From NCBI GenBank assembly GCA_013205155.1, contig JABMMT010000043.1, forward strand, positions 1 through 13,294: a stretch of DNA of 13,294 nt, given 5' to 3'. Positions 8,169-13,294 of this stretch are shown one piece after another. Under the pieces are notes generated by a model that searched no databases, was not told the DNA's origin, and saw nothing but the letters and a program-made list of their open reading frames with translations. Within the stretch, counting starts at the first letter, position 1, and each line of letters starts with the position of its first letter. The DNA comes from Betaproteobacteria bacterium (GTDB lineage Bacteria > Pseudomonadota > Gammaproteobacteria > Burkholderiales > Burkholderiaceae). The position numbers and the translations under genes were made by a program.

Positions 8169-8753
8169 TCAAGACAGCTGGGCGAGAGGAGAAACTCCAA
8201 TGAGGTATTGGTGTAATCCGAATATGAAAATGATCCAGAGGATTACTCCAGAAGCGATGGTAATGACCGTCGCTTTTGTGCTGACTATAGCTTGTTCAGG
8301 GATATGAATAGGACGCTTTCTGGCTGAACGAAAATCCAATACAGCCCAAATTAAAAAGGCGCCAAACAGGATGAGATTCACTAGAGTACCATTTGATAAT
8401 AAATGTGCTAACGCCCATACTTTGACGCCCAAAATCATGGGATGCTTGAGTTTGAGGCGAATCGCATTATTCGAAGGCGAGCTTCCTGCCAGGAAAATAA
8501 ATGCGACCAGGTTTAAAGCCAGAGCAATATAAATGAGAAAACTATTGGGCTGCCATAAAACTACCGTGCTTTCCCTTGCTTGACCATAGCCAATCACCAT
8601 GATGATGAAGCCAATCAAGGAGATGATGGTGTACAAACCTTTCCATTTCACTTCACCGATTCGGTCAATCATGTTGTTGCGCCATGACTCAGCAAAGATT
8701 CGACATGAGTGACTGCCGAGAAAAATAACTAGACCGATGAGAAATAAAGCCAT
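8169..8753 (-). CDS. NnrU-family integral membrane protein
   Basis: This 194-residue, roughly six-helix protein belongs to the NnrU family, which was first linked to denitrification and is related to the plant zeta-carotene isomerase Z-ISO (a haem protein). Family marks are the N-terminal FLIGLVIFLGSHS with H15, LKHPMILGVKVWALAHLL with H104 and H117, then LSNGTLVNLILFGAF and the WAVLDFRSARKR turn. I chose ATG 8753 because GGAG lies six bases upstream; a TTG at 8765 in the same frame overlaps that site. The gene begins 26 bases after bciB ends. The substrate here is unknown. A carotenoid or haem-linked role is conceivable from homology, but purple-bacterial CrtI pathways do not need a Z-ISO step. 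Confidence 0.87.
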   Translation of the reverse strand: MALFLIGLVIFLGSHSCRIFAESWRNNMIDRIGEVKWKGLYTIISLIGFIIMVIGYGQARESTVVLWQPNSFLIYIALALNLVAFIFLAGSSPSNNAIRLKLKHPMILGVKVWALAHLLSNGTLVNLILFGAFLIWAVLDFRSARKRPIHIPEQAIVSTKATVITIASGVILWIIFIFGLHQYLIGVSPLAQLS

Positions 8754-8779
8754 GGAATGCTCCAAAGGGAAAATAGGTT

Positions 8780-9976
8780 TTAGGGTTTATGAATTTCTTG
8801 ATCAGTGGGCTTGATTCCATACGGCTCTACTAGGGGCCAGATATGCTTAGGAACCATAGAAGCCATTTTTGCAGGCTGCTCTCTTCGCAGGTGAAGCACT
8901 GTTTCAATCGCTTTCATCTCAACGCGTGTACGAGCAAATTCAAGACCACGAGGACCCACTTTAGGCATTAACCAACCCACAATTGGCCTTAACCAGTTTG
9001 GCATTTTTCTTAAGGGAAGGCCGCCAGCAGCGCGCTCCACGTTTTTCATGAAGCCAACCACAGCGGAGTGACGTTTACCAGCAGTTCCCGGTACTGAAGT
9101 ACGAACTTCGTCGCCTAATAGCCCTAATAGTTCTTCACCGCGCTCATTACGAACAATGAGCCATTGCTCTCCTTGTCCACCCATATAACCAACAGTGATG
9201 TCCGATAGCACATTGGTGTAATCGACACAGGTACGGCAGGTTAGGGGAAAGAAGTCATTTGGCAAAGTAGAGAGAGGTAACTGAAGAAACGGAATCTCCT
9301 TCTTTTTGCCATTTTTAAAACGGACTTCAACGTGGTAATCCGCTCTAAATTCAAGATAGTTAATCTCTTCTGGCTCAGAGCTAATCAGCGACAGAAAGTG
9401 ATGAAAATTCTCGGTAGTAGTGTTGTCAGAGCAGGGTGTACCAATAACATAAAGCTTTTCTAACCCAAGCTCTTTCTCTAGAGCCCTTAAGGCATATACC
9501 TGGCAAGGGATGCCAATGACAGCCATCTTTTTATAGCCTTTAGCAATCGCGGGCTCCAATAGGGAGAGAAGCGGGGCATAGCCCATTCTCATGCCGCGAC
9601 ACTTGGCCATATCAGATGCTTTATCAATAATGATTGGCAATGGCTTCCAGCGATCATTAGGATCCTCAGTCATGGTCAAAATCGCATCGACCGCGCCAGT
9701 TTCTAATAAACGCTCACCAATACGAGTCGTAATACCAGTCCACTGCGCACCTGTGCTGGGATTTTTTAGTCCTGCGCGAAGCATCTTAGTGAATGGACCA
9801 AAATGCAACTCATCAGGACGACTTAAGTCTCTTGCTCTACCGTGAACCTGAGTTTCGAGTTCTGGGTATTTGGGCTTGATAAATTGACAAACCTCACCGC
9901 AACGTTTTGGGTTGTCAGTTCGAGAAATTCCACAGTCGGTGCATAAGCTCCGATAGGGCGCATTAGCAGGATTCAC
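8780..9976 (-). CDS. bciB: 3,8-divinyl (proto)chlorophyllide 8-vinyl reductase BciB (F420 hydrogenase beta-subunit family)
   Basis: BciB is an iron-sulfur flavoprotein that reduces the C8 vinyl group of divinyl (proto)chlorophyllide using ferredoxin. The 398-residue protein belongs to the FrhB/FdhB family. Likely [4Fe-4S] ligands are LCTDCGI (C12, C15) with C26 and C30, plus C126, IGIPCQVYALR (C158), GTPCSDNTT (C182), and LTCRTCVDYTNVLSDI (C247, C250), with the GYMGG turn after it. The CRxCxDYTN-x-x-SDI-x-VGYMG block is what I associate with BciB rather than methanogen FrhB. The start is GTG 9976 with AAAGGA just upstream. The photosynthesis context supports the chlorophyll role. BciA would be the alternative enzyme and is not visible here. 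It leads the minus-strand run with nnrU-like, lipoprotein and lipocalin genes. Confidence 0.9.
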   Translation of the reverse strand: MNPANAPYRSLCTDCGISRTDNPKRCGEVCQFIKPKYPELETQVHGRARDLSRPDELHFGPFTKMLRAGLKNPSTGAQWTGITTRIGERLLETGAVDAILTMTEDPNDRWKPLPIIIDKASDMAKCRGMRMGYAPLLSLLEPAIAKGYKKMAVIGIPCQVYALRALEKELGLEKLYVIGTPCSDNTTTENFHHFLSLISSEPEEINYLEFRADYHVEVRFKNGKKKEIPFLQLPLSTLPNDFFPLTCRTCVDYTNVLSDITVGYMGGQGEQWLIVRNERGEELLGLLGDEVRTSVPGTAGKRHSAVVGFMKNVERAAGGLPLRKMPNWLRPIVGWLMPKVGPRGLEFARTRVEMKAIETVLHLRREQPAKMASMVPKHIWPLVEPYGIKPTDQEIHKP

Positions 9977-10099
9977 ACGATCCTTTAGACACTATGATTA
10001 TTAGGGTAAGGGAGCAAAAAGCAAAGTAAACATAATCCATTTATTATGACCTGAATATGCAATTTTTGCAGATCAATTTTATGAACATAGAGAGTAAAC
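9977..10099 (-). promoter_or_regulatory. Divergent bciB/gpx intergenic region with TGCAA-N3-TTGCA inverted repeat
   Basis: This 123-base AT-rich gap must hold the promoters for bciB (leftward) and the peroxidase gene (rightward). No TGT-N12-ACA site is present, because no TGT occurs on the plus strand. A perfect inverted repeat, TGCAA-TTT-TTGCA, lies at 10058-10070, 29 bases before the peroxidase ATG. It could be an operator or a promoter-overlapping element. I cannot name a regulator, and I see no convincing -35/-10 pair. Confidence 0.35.
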
Positions 10100-10573
10100 A
10101 TGTTGCCAAATATCCCCCTAAAAAGACTTAATGGATCCCCAGAAAACTTGCAGGATTATGCTGGCAAGACACTCTTAATCGTGAATGTCGCAAGTAACTG
10201 TGGCTTTACTTCTCAGTATCGTGATTTACAAAATCTGTATACCGCAAATCAATCTAAGGGGCTGGAGATACTAGGGTTCCCATGCAATCAATTCGGCGCT
10301 CAAGAGCCCGGCTCGGCAGAGCAAATCCAAAACTTTTGTAGCACTAACTATGGTGTTACTTTTCCAATGTTCGAAAAAATTGATGTTAACGGGAATAGTA
10401 CACATCCCTTGTATGTCTATTTAAAGGATCAAGCGCCCGGCGTATTAGGAACCACTGGTATTAAGTGGAACTTCACTAAATTTGTCGTCAGCAAAGATGG
10501 CCAATCTATCACACGACTTGCATCTGCAGACGGTGCAAGCAAGATGGAAGAGGTGATTCAGAAACTGCTCTAG
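10100..10573 (+). CDS. Glutathione peroxidase-like thiol peroxidase (Cys type)
   Basis: This enzyme reduces hydrogen peroxide and lipid hydroperoxides in the cytoplasm; bacterial Cys-type members usually take electrons from thioredoxin. The 157-residue protein has NVASNCGFTSQY with peroxidatic C34, GFPCNQFGAQEPG with C62 and catalytic Gln68, and KWNFTKFVV with Trp123 and Asn124. C80 sits at the place of the resolving cysteine in thioredoxin-dependent members. The length matches the family. ATG 10100 follows GAGAG at a suitable distance. It stands alone on the plus strand between two minus-strand operons, divergent from bciB and convergent with the puc-linked small genes. An oxidative-stress role suits an aerobic phototroph, but such genes are common everywhere, so linkage to photosynthesis is inference. 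Confidence 0.93.
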   Translation: MLPNIPLKRLNGSPENLQDYAGKTLLIVNVASNCGFTSQYRDLQNLYTANQSKGLEILGFPCNQFGAQEPGSAEQIQNFCSTNYGVTFPMFEKIDVNGNSTHPLYVYLKDQAPGVLGTTGIKWNFTKFVVSKDGQSITRLASADGASKMEEVIQKLL

Positions 10574-10595
10574 ATTAGATGCAATTTAGCAGCAA

Positions 10596-10751
10596 TCACT
10601 TCTTTTTCTTTTTATCTGAATCCAGCCATTCATTGACATCAGGGAAAGCTTCACTAACTTCGCCCATAAACTCACGCACCATCAGATAGAGGCCAACTAC
10701 TAGAAGGCAAAAAACAAAAATTGATATAAACAGTAATGTCGTATCACTCAT
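10596..10751 (-). CDS. Unrecognised 51-residue single-helix membrane protein, last gene of the puc block
   Basis: This frame starts with an ATGA that overlaps the stop of the preceding 60-residue gene and ends with TGA at 10598-10596. The peptide has one N-terminal helix (about residues 5-24, rich in Leu, Phe, Ile, Val), then an amphipathic acidic stretch (VREFMGEVSEAFPDVNEWLD), and finally a run of five lysines. A short helix with a soluble charged tail is seen in small accessory subunits of membrane complexes. I know no family for it. There is no separate ribosome binding site, so translational coupling with the gene above is likely. It ends 22 bases from the convergent peroxidase stop. Overlap-coupled arrangement and protein-like composition support a real gene. 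Confidence 0.68.
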   Translation of the reverse strand: MSDTTLLFISIFVFCLLVVGLYLMVREFMGEVSEAFPDVNEWLDSDKKKKK

Positions 10752-10930
10752 TTTTTACGATTCAAGAGCGCAGATAGCTTGAAATAAATTCCGAAACAGA
10801 ATATTGAGGGAATCCAAATCGCAGTAAAAATGGACTGCTCACGATCCTGCACCACAAACCATAAATAAGCTGAGGTAAAGAAGGACAGCACCACAGCTAA
10901 TAAGATGAAGTAATCTGATCTTTTAAACAT
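10748..10930 (-). CDS. Unrecognised 60-residue two-helix membrane protein downstream of pucC
   Basis: Starting at ATG 10930 this gene encodes 60 residues: a basic N-terminus (MFKRSDY), a first helix (about 7-26), a loop with VVQDREQS, a second helix (about 35-55), and a basic end (LLNRKK). I chose ATG 10930 because AAGGAG ends six to seven bases before it; a GTG at 10936 overlaps that site. The ribosome site itself is formed by the last codons of the upstream 78-residue gene, whose stop lies only two bases away. Its own stop overlaps the start of the 51-residue gene. It is part of a three-gene string behind pucC. No family is recognised. Confidence 0.75.
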   Translation of the reverse strand: MFKRSDYFILLAVVLSFFTSAYLWFVVQDREQSIFTAIWIPSIFCFGIYFKLSALLNRKK

Positions 10931-10932
10931 AT

Positions 10933-11169
10933 TCACTCCTTTGATTCATTATTAAAGTAGTCCCCAATGCCATAACCGATTGCACTCATAAGACAGCCAA
11001 TGATAGCGCAGCTGACTAAGACGCGAATTCCGGAGGATAGTCCATAGGCAAATTGCTCTAAGGAAATAAAGCTCCATAAACCGAGAATAATTAATATTAA
11101 ACTAACGCAGCAAATAAAGAATCCGAGCGTAATTAAGATCTTTTCAGTAAGTCGATTTAAGGGAGTCAT
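10933..11169 (-). CDS. Unrecognised 78-residue two-helix membrane protein directly after pucC
   Basis: The 78-residue product has two hydrophobic helices (about residues 11-35 and 46-68). It has a polar N-terminus (MTPLNRLTEK) and an acidic, Gly-containing end (GDYFNNESKE). Neither helix contains a histidine that could ligate bacteriochlorophyll. It starts 46 bases after pucC on the same strand and its start has no clear Shine-Dalgarno. Its last codons form a strong AAGGAG for the next small gene. By position it resembles the accessory genes that follow pucC in Rhodobacter puc operons (pucD, pucE), but I see no sequence resemblance and do not claim homology. Confidence 0.74.
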   Translation of the reverse strand: MTPLNRLTEKILITLGFFICCVSLILIILGLWSFISLEQFAYGLSSGIRVLVSCAIIGCLMSAIGYGIGDYFNNESKE

Positions 11170-11188
11170 TATATTAATAGTGGCAAGT

Positions 11189-11200
11189 GGCTTGAAAGCC
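11189..11200 (-). other. Short perfect hairpin between pucC and the small membrane genes
   Basis: The 12-base inverted repeat GGCTT-TC-AAGCC (minus-strand reading) lies within the 46-base gap after pucC. No T-run follows on the minus strand, so it is not a canonical terminator. It could stabilise or mark processing of the puc mRNA, or be chance. Confidence 0.25.
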
Positions 11201-11215
11201 TAGAAGATAAATCAA

Positions 11216-12628
11216 TCAAGCAACAGATTCTACAGGCTTTGCTGGCCAAATAAAGTTGGTCATTGCAGCGATGGTAATCAATAGCAGAATGATTTCTAGT
11301 AGATAGACACCACAGTAACCCGTTGCTGGATTATTGAGGTCCGCGCCGAAATAATTTCTGGAGGCCATACCAGCCAAAATATCCCGAAATATTCCACCGA
11401 CACCAATAGCAATACCTGCAGCAGTAGCCTGCACCGCTCCCCACGCACCCAATGCTAAACCACTTTGGTTTTCTGGGGCGTATCTCATAGTGGCAGTTAA
11501 GGTTCCATGACTAAATAATCCATTACCAAATCCGATGAGTACCACCCCCACAATAAAAATGAATGTACTGCCTAAGGGTGCAGCCACAATAACCAGTATG
11601 AATGCAGGGATACCAATTTTGGCGCCATTACTGGCCATCTTAAAGGGGTCATAACCAGCACTTAATACTTTAGAGGCAATGCTAAAGCCAAATAAACAGC
11701 CAAGAGCTAAAGCAGCGGTTAATACCGTAGTGGCGCTCACACTCATGTTTAATAATTCACCGCCATAGGGCTCAAGTAAAACATCATTCATGCTAAATGC
11801 CATGGTGCCAAAACCTACTGCGACGAGGCGGCGAACAGCTTGACCACCTTTTTTAAAAGTTTCCCAAGATTCTTTAAAGTTTTGTTTTCTGGCTACCAGT
11901 GCTCTTGCGCGGGCTTCTTCGCGGCTTTCTTGCTTCCAAAGAGCAATCGTATTTAATACGATCGTGACTACAGCGCAACCTTGTATCACTTGTATTAAGC
12001 GTCCAGGGCTGTACTCTTCCAATAGTTGACCAAAAATGAGGGCGCTACCAATCATGCCAATTAACAGCATCACATACATCAGGCCAACAATATTCGCTTG
12101 GGATTTAGGCGGTGCAAGATCACAAGCTAAGGCAAGACCTACGGTTTGGACAGTGTGAATACCGGCGCCAACTAATAAAAATGCCAGTGCAGCAGCAGCT
12201 AATCCAATCCATGCTGGCGCTTCACTGGCATTACCTGCTCCAGCTAAAACCAGTAAAGCAAAAGGCATGATGGCTAAGCCACCAAATTGCACCATCGTTC
12301 CCATCCAAATATACGGAACACGACGCCAACCTAGAGCAGACTGATGGGTGTCCGAGCGAAAGCCAATCAGGGCCCTAATGGGAGCAAAAATAATCGGCAA
12401 GGAAACCATGATCGATACCAGTGATGCTGGTACTTGTAACTCAACAATCATCACTCGATTAAGGGTGCCCACCAATAATACAAGGGCCATGCCAACCGAT
12501 ACTTGGAATAAAGACAGTCTCAGTAATCTGCCTAGTGGTAATTCAGCAGAGGCAGCATCTGCAAAAGGCAAGAAGCGAGGGCCTAAATTAGCCCAAGTGC
12601 TGATTAATTTTTGACCAAAACGATTCAT
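11216..12628 (-). CDS. pucC: LH2 assembly protein PucC (BCD-family MFS)
   Basis: PucC is a 12-helix inner-membrane protein needed for accumulation of the LH2 antenna, probably by delivering or shepherding bacteriochlorophyll and antenna polypeptides. The 470-residue protein has RFLPFADAASAELPLGRLLR (18-37). It continues with FQVSVGMALVLLVGTLNRVM (41-60), IGFRSDTHQSALGWRRVPYI (88-107), a DVLLEPYGGELLNMS block, and a LALGAWGAVQATAAG segment near the end. The same signatures occur in LhaA, the LH1 counterpart. I call it PucC because it follows pucBA on the same strand after 86 bases. The start ATG 12628 lacks a clear Shine-Dalgarno, and a terminator-like hairpin lies before it, so expression is probably lower than that of pucBA. 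It is paralogous to the gene at 4439-5791. Confidence 0.92.
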   Translation of the reverse strand: MNRFGQKLISTWANLGPRFLPFADAASAELPLGRLLRLSLFQVSVGMALVLLVGTLNRVMIVELQVPASLVSIMVSLPIIFAPIRALIGFRSDTHQSALGWRRVPYIWMGTMVQFGGLAIMPFALLVLAGAGNASEAPAWIGLAAAALAFLLVGAGIHTVQTVGLALACDLAPPKSQANIVGLMYVMLLIGMIGSALIFGQLLEEYSPGRLIQVIQGCAVVTIVLNTIALWKQESREEARARALVARKQNFKESWETFKKGGQAVRRLVAVGFGTMAFSMNDVLLEPYGGELLNMSVSATTVLTAALALGCLFGFSIASKVLSAGYDPFKMASNGAKIGIPAFILVIVAAPLGSTFIFIVGVVLIGFGNGLFSHGTLTATMRYAPENQSGLALGAWGAVQATAAGIAIGVGGIFRDILAGMASRNYFGADLNNPATGYCGVYLLEIILLLITIAAMTNFIWPAKPVESVA

Positions 12629-12662
12629 CTAAAACTGAGTGTAAACGACGGATACGCAAAGC

Positions 12663-12685
12663 AAAAAATAAGACCCAGATCTTAC
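12663..12685 (-). terminator. Terminator-like hairpin between pucA and pucC
   Basis: Read on the minus strand, TAAGA-TCTGGG-TCTTA is a perfect five-pair stem with a six-base loop (12684-12669), followed at once by six T. It sits 30 bases after the pucA stop. The stem is AT-rich and weak, so partial termination or mRNA end formation is more likely than a full stop. This would give abundant pucBA and scarce pucC message, as is known for Rhodobacter puc operons. Confidence 0.45.
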
Positions 12686-12714
12686 GATCTACGCCTCATG
12701 AGATAAGATTGAAC

Positions 12715-12915
12715 TTATTTTTTGGCTGCGGGTGCTGCAGGTGCCGTTGAAGCAGCAGCTTTTGTAGATTGACCACCCTCTAAAAAGGCTTTTACCCAAG
12801 TTGTGTTGTTTAGTAATGCCAAATGAACTGAAAAAGAACCAACCGCTACAGCGCCCAAAAACAATGGAATGCCAACTGTTGGTCTAACCACTGTCCATAT
12901 TTTTCCGTAGATCAT
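12715..12915 (-). CDS. pucA: Light-harvesting LH2 alpha polypeptide with Phe44-Leu45 (B820-like)
   Basis: This is the alpha apoprotein of the peripheral antenna. The 66 residues start MIYGKIWTVVRPTVGIPLFL, close to LH2 alpha chains of Rhodobacter and Rhodoblastus and unlike LH1 alpha. His31 is the B850 bacteriochlorophyll ligand, Trp40 is conserved, and the formyl-Met1 end matches the B800 site. After TTW the sequence reads VKAFLEGG, so positions 44-45 are Phe-Leu instead of Tyr-Tyr/Trp. In known low-light LH3 complexes this pair removes hydrogen bonds and shifts B850 to about 820 nm. An Ala/Pro-rich tail (about 49-66) ends in two lysines. The gene starts 15 bases after pucB, with AGGAG six bases before the ATG. 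Confidence 0.95.
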   Translation of the reverse strand: MIYGKIWTVVRPTVGIPLFLGAVAVGSFSVHLALLNNTTWVKAFLEGGQSTKAAASTAPAAPAAKK

Positions 12916-12930
12916 CTCAATCTCCTGTAA

Positions 12931-13074
12931 TTATTTCAACCAAGGTGAATAGATATAAGCAAGTAAGTGGGCGAGTGCTGCAATCATCCCAAAAAATTGC
13001 GTACCTTGAATGAGGTTGCGATGTAACTCTTCTGCTTCCTCAACACTGAGACCTGTAAGAGTGTTATTTGTCAT
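12931..13074 (-). CDS. pucB: Light-harvesting LH2 beta polypeptide
   Basis: The 47-residue beta apoprotein pairs with PucA to form the LH2 ring. It starts MTNNTLTGLSVEEAEELH, with His18 in the conserved N-terminal position. A single helix holds His36 in IAALAHLLAY, the B850 ligand, and the chain ends SPWLK. The residue after GT in the IQGTQFF segment is Gln26, where LH2 beta chains usually have the Arg that hydrogen-bonds the B800 acetyl group. The C-terminal LAYIYSPWL part is rather LH1-like, but the alpha partner clearly marks the pair as LH2. A ribosome site GAGGGG lies eight bases before ATG 13074. It is the first gene of the puc block. Confidence 0.94.
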   Translation of the reverse strand: MTNNTLTGLSVEEAEELHRNLIQGTQFFGMIAALAHLLAYIYSPWLK

Positions 13075-13166
13075 AGCTTTTTCCCCTCAAATCTAACTGC
13101 GTCGTGCTAACCCACACGAGGGCGTTTAATTAACTTAGATACCACATGGTAAATTTAGTACGAATG

Positions 13167-13184
13167 TGTAAATAAATCTATACA
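13167..13184 (-). promoter_or_regulatory. PpsR/CrtJ-type operator upstream of pucB
   Basis: A perfect TGT-N12-ACA palindrome (TGTAAATAAATCTATACA on the plus strand) lies 92 bases upstream of the pucB start codon. It is the only such match I found in the 220-base upstream region. TGT-N12-ACA is the recognition pattern of the redox/light regulators PpsR and CrtJ, which control puc and bch genes. The minus-strand reading contains TATAGAT, which could serve as a -10 element covered by the regulator, but no matching -35 is evident. These proteins often bind paired sites, and a second site is missing here. Confidence 0.5.
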
Positions 13185-13218
13185 GTTTTGTTAGGAATTT
13201 CCCTTATGAGTCAATATA

Positions 13219-13229
13219 TTGCAATGCAA
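13219..13229. promoter_or_regulatory. TTGCA-A-TGCAA perfect inverted repeat in the puc upstream region
   Basis: An 11-base perfect palindrome lies 145 bases before pucB and 35 bases beyond the PpsR-like site. A similar TGCAA/TTGCA repeat with a wider centre occurs before the peroxidase gene. It may be an operator; I cannot assign a regulator. The rest of 13075-13294 is AT-rich, with no gene recognised. Confidence 0.25.
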
Positions 13230-13294
13230 AATACTTATCCGTAACAGTTATTTTTTTGTGCTTTATTGGGGCATACGAGATATAAAATGGACCC

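Noticed and set aside
8169..8753. NnrU-family gene as a true carotene isomerase (Z-ISO)
   Set aside because: Proteobacterial CrtI desaturases need no zeta-carotene isomerase, so the family link alone does not justify that name.
9591..9845. Plus-strand 84-residue frame opposite bciB
   Set aside because: It is an antisense shadow of a well-conserved gene, with no ribosome site or protein-like pattern.
10565..10592. CTGCT/AGCAG stem with 18-base loop and T-rich tail after the peroxidase gene
   Set aside because: The stem is only five pairs with a long loop, and the T-run is interrupted and lies inside the 51-residue gene; not a convincing terminator.
12715..13074. The antenna pair as LH1 (pufBA)
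   Set aside because: The alpha chain has the LH2 N-terminus (GKIWTVVRPTVGIPLFL), the TTW segment and pucC directly after it; LH1 alpha starts quite differently.
13207..13245. Short plus-strand frame (ATG to TAA, 12 residues) in the puc upstream region
   Set aside because: It is too short, has no family resemblance, and lies inside the likely puc control region.
1..13294. CRISPR arrays, insertion sequences, tRNA or rRNA genes
   Set aside because: I saw no direct-repeat arrays, transposase frames, terminal repeats or RNA-gene signatures by reading the sequence.

Overview
The window is part of a bacteriochlorophyll-a photosynthesis gene cluster from a purple proteobacterium. Base composition is moderate and AT-leaning. 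The gene order (puhA-puhB-puhC-acsF-puhE followed by bchG, a PucC-like gene and bchP) and the oxygen-dependent cyclase AcsF point to a betaproteobacterial aerobic anoxygenic phototroph. A freshwater Polynucleobacter-like Burkholderiaceae member is my best guess. The genus is inference; the phototrophic lifestyle is well supported.

Left block (1-7209, + strand): a tightly packed, apparently co-transcribed series. It begins with puhA (5' end outside the window), then puhB and puhC (reaction-centre/LH1 assembly), acsF (aerobic Mg-protoporphyrin monomethyl ester cyclase), puhE, bchG (bacteriochlorophyll synthase), a PucC-family transporter-like gene (ORF428/bch2 type) and bchP (geranylgeranyl reductase). 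These genes make the pigment tail, attach it, and build the RC-LH1 core. The block ends with an unrecognised 40-residue single-helix membrane peptide.

Middle block (7206-9976, - strand): bciB (ferredoxin-type 8-vinyl reductase) leads a compact run with an NnrU-family membrane protein, a small lipoprotein and a secreted lipocalin. The lipocalin meets the left block tail to tail, with overlapping stop codons. A Cys-type glutathione peroxidase (10100-10573, + strand) starts divergently from bciB.

Right block (13074-10596, - strand): a puc operon. It contains pucB and pucA (LH2 beta and alpha), a terminator-like hairpin, pucC (LH2 assembly), and three tiny membrane proteins with coupled or overlapping reading frames. 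I recognise none of the three. A perfect TGT-N12-ACA site (PpsR/CrtJ type) lies 92 bases upstream of pucB.

Most interesting points: (1) LH2 alpha carries Phe44-Leu45 where B850-type LH2 has Tyr44-Tyr/Trp45. This is the known signature of blue-shifted, B820-type (LH3-like) antenna. (2) LH2 beta has Gln where the B800-binding Arg is normally found. (3) Four uncharacterised mini membrane proteins (40, 51, 60 and 78 residues) sit inside the cluster and are candidate accessory subunits or assembly factors of the photosynthetic complexes. (4) A lipocalin/lipoprotein/NnrU set is tied to bciB.
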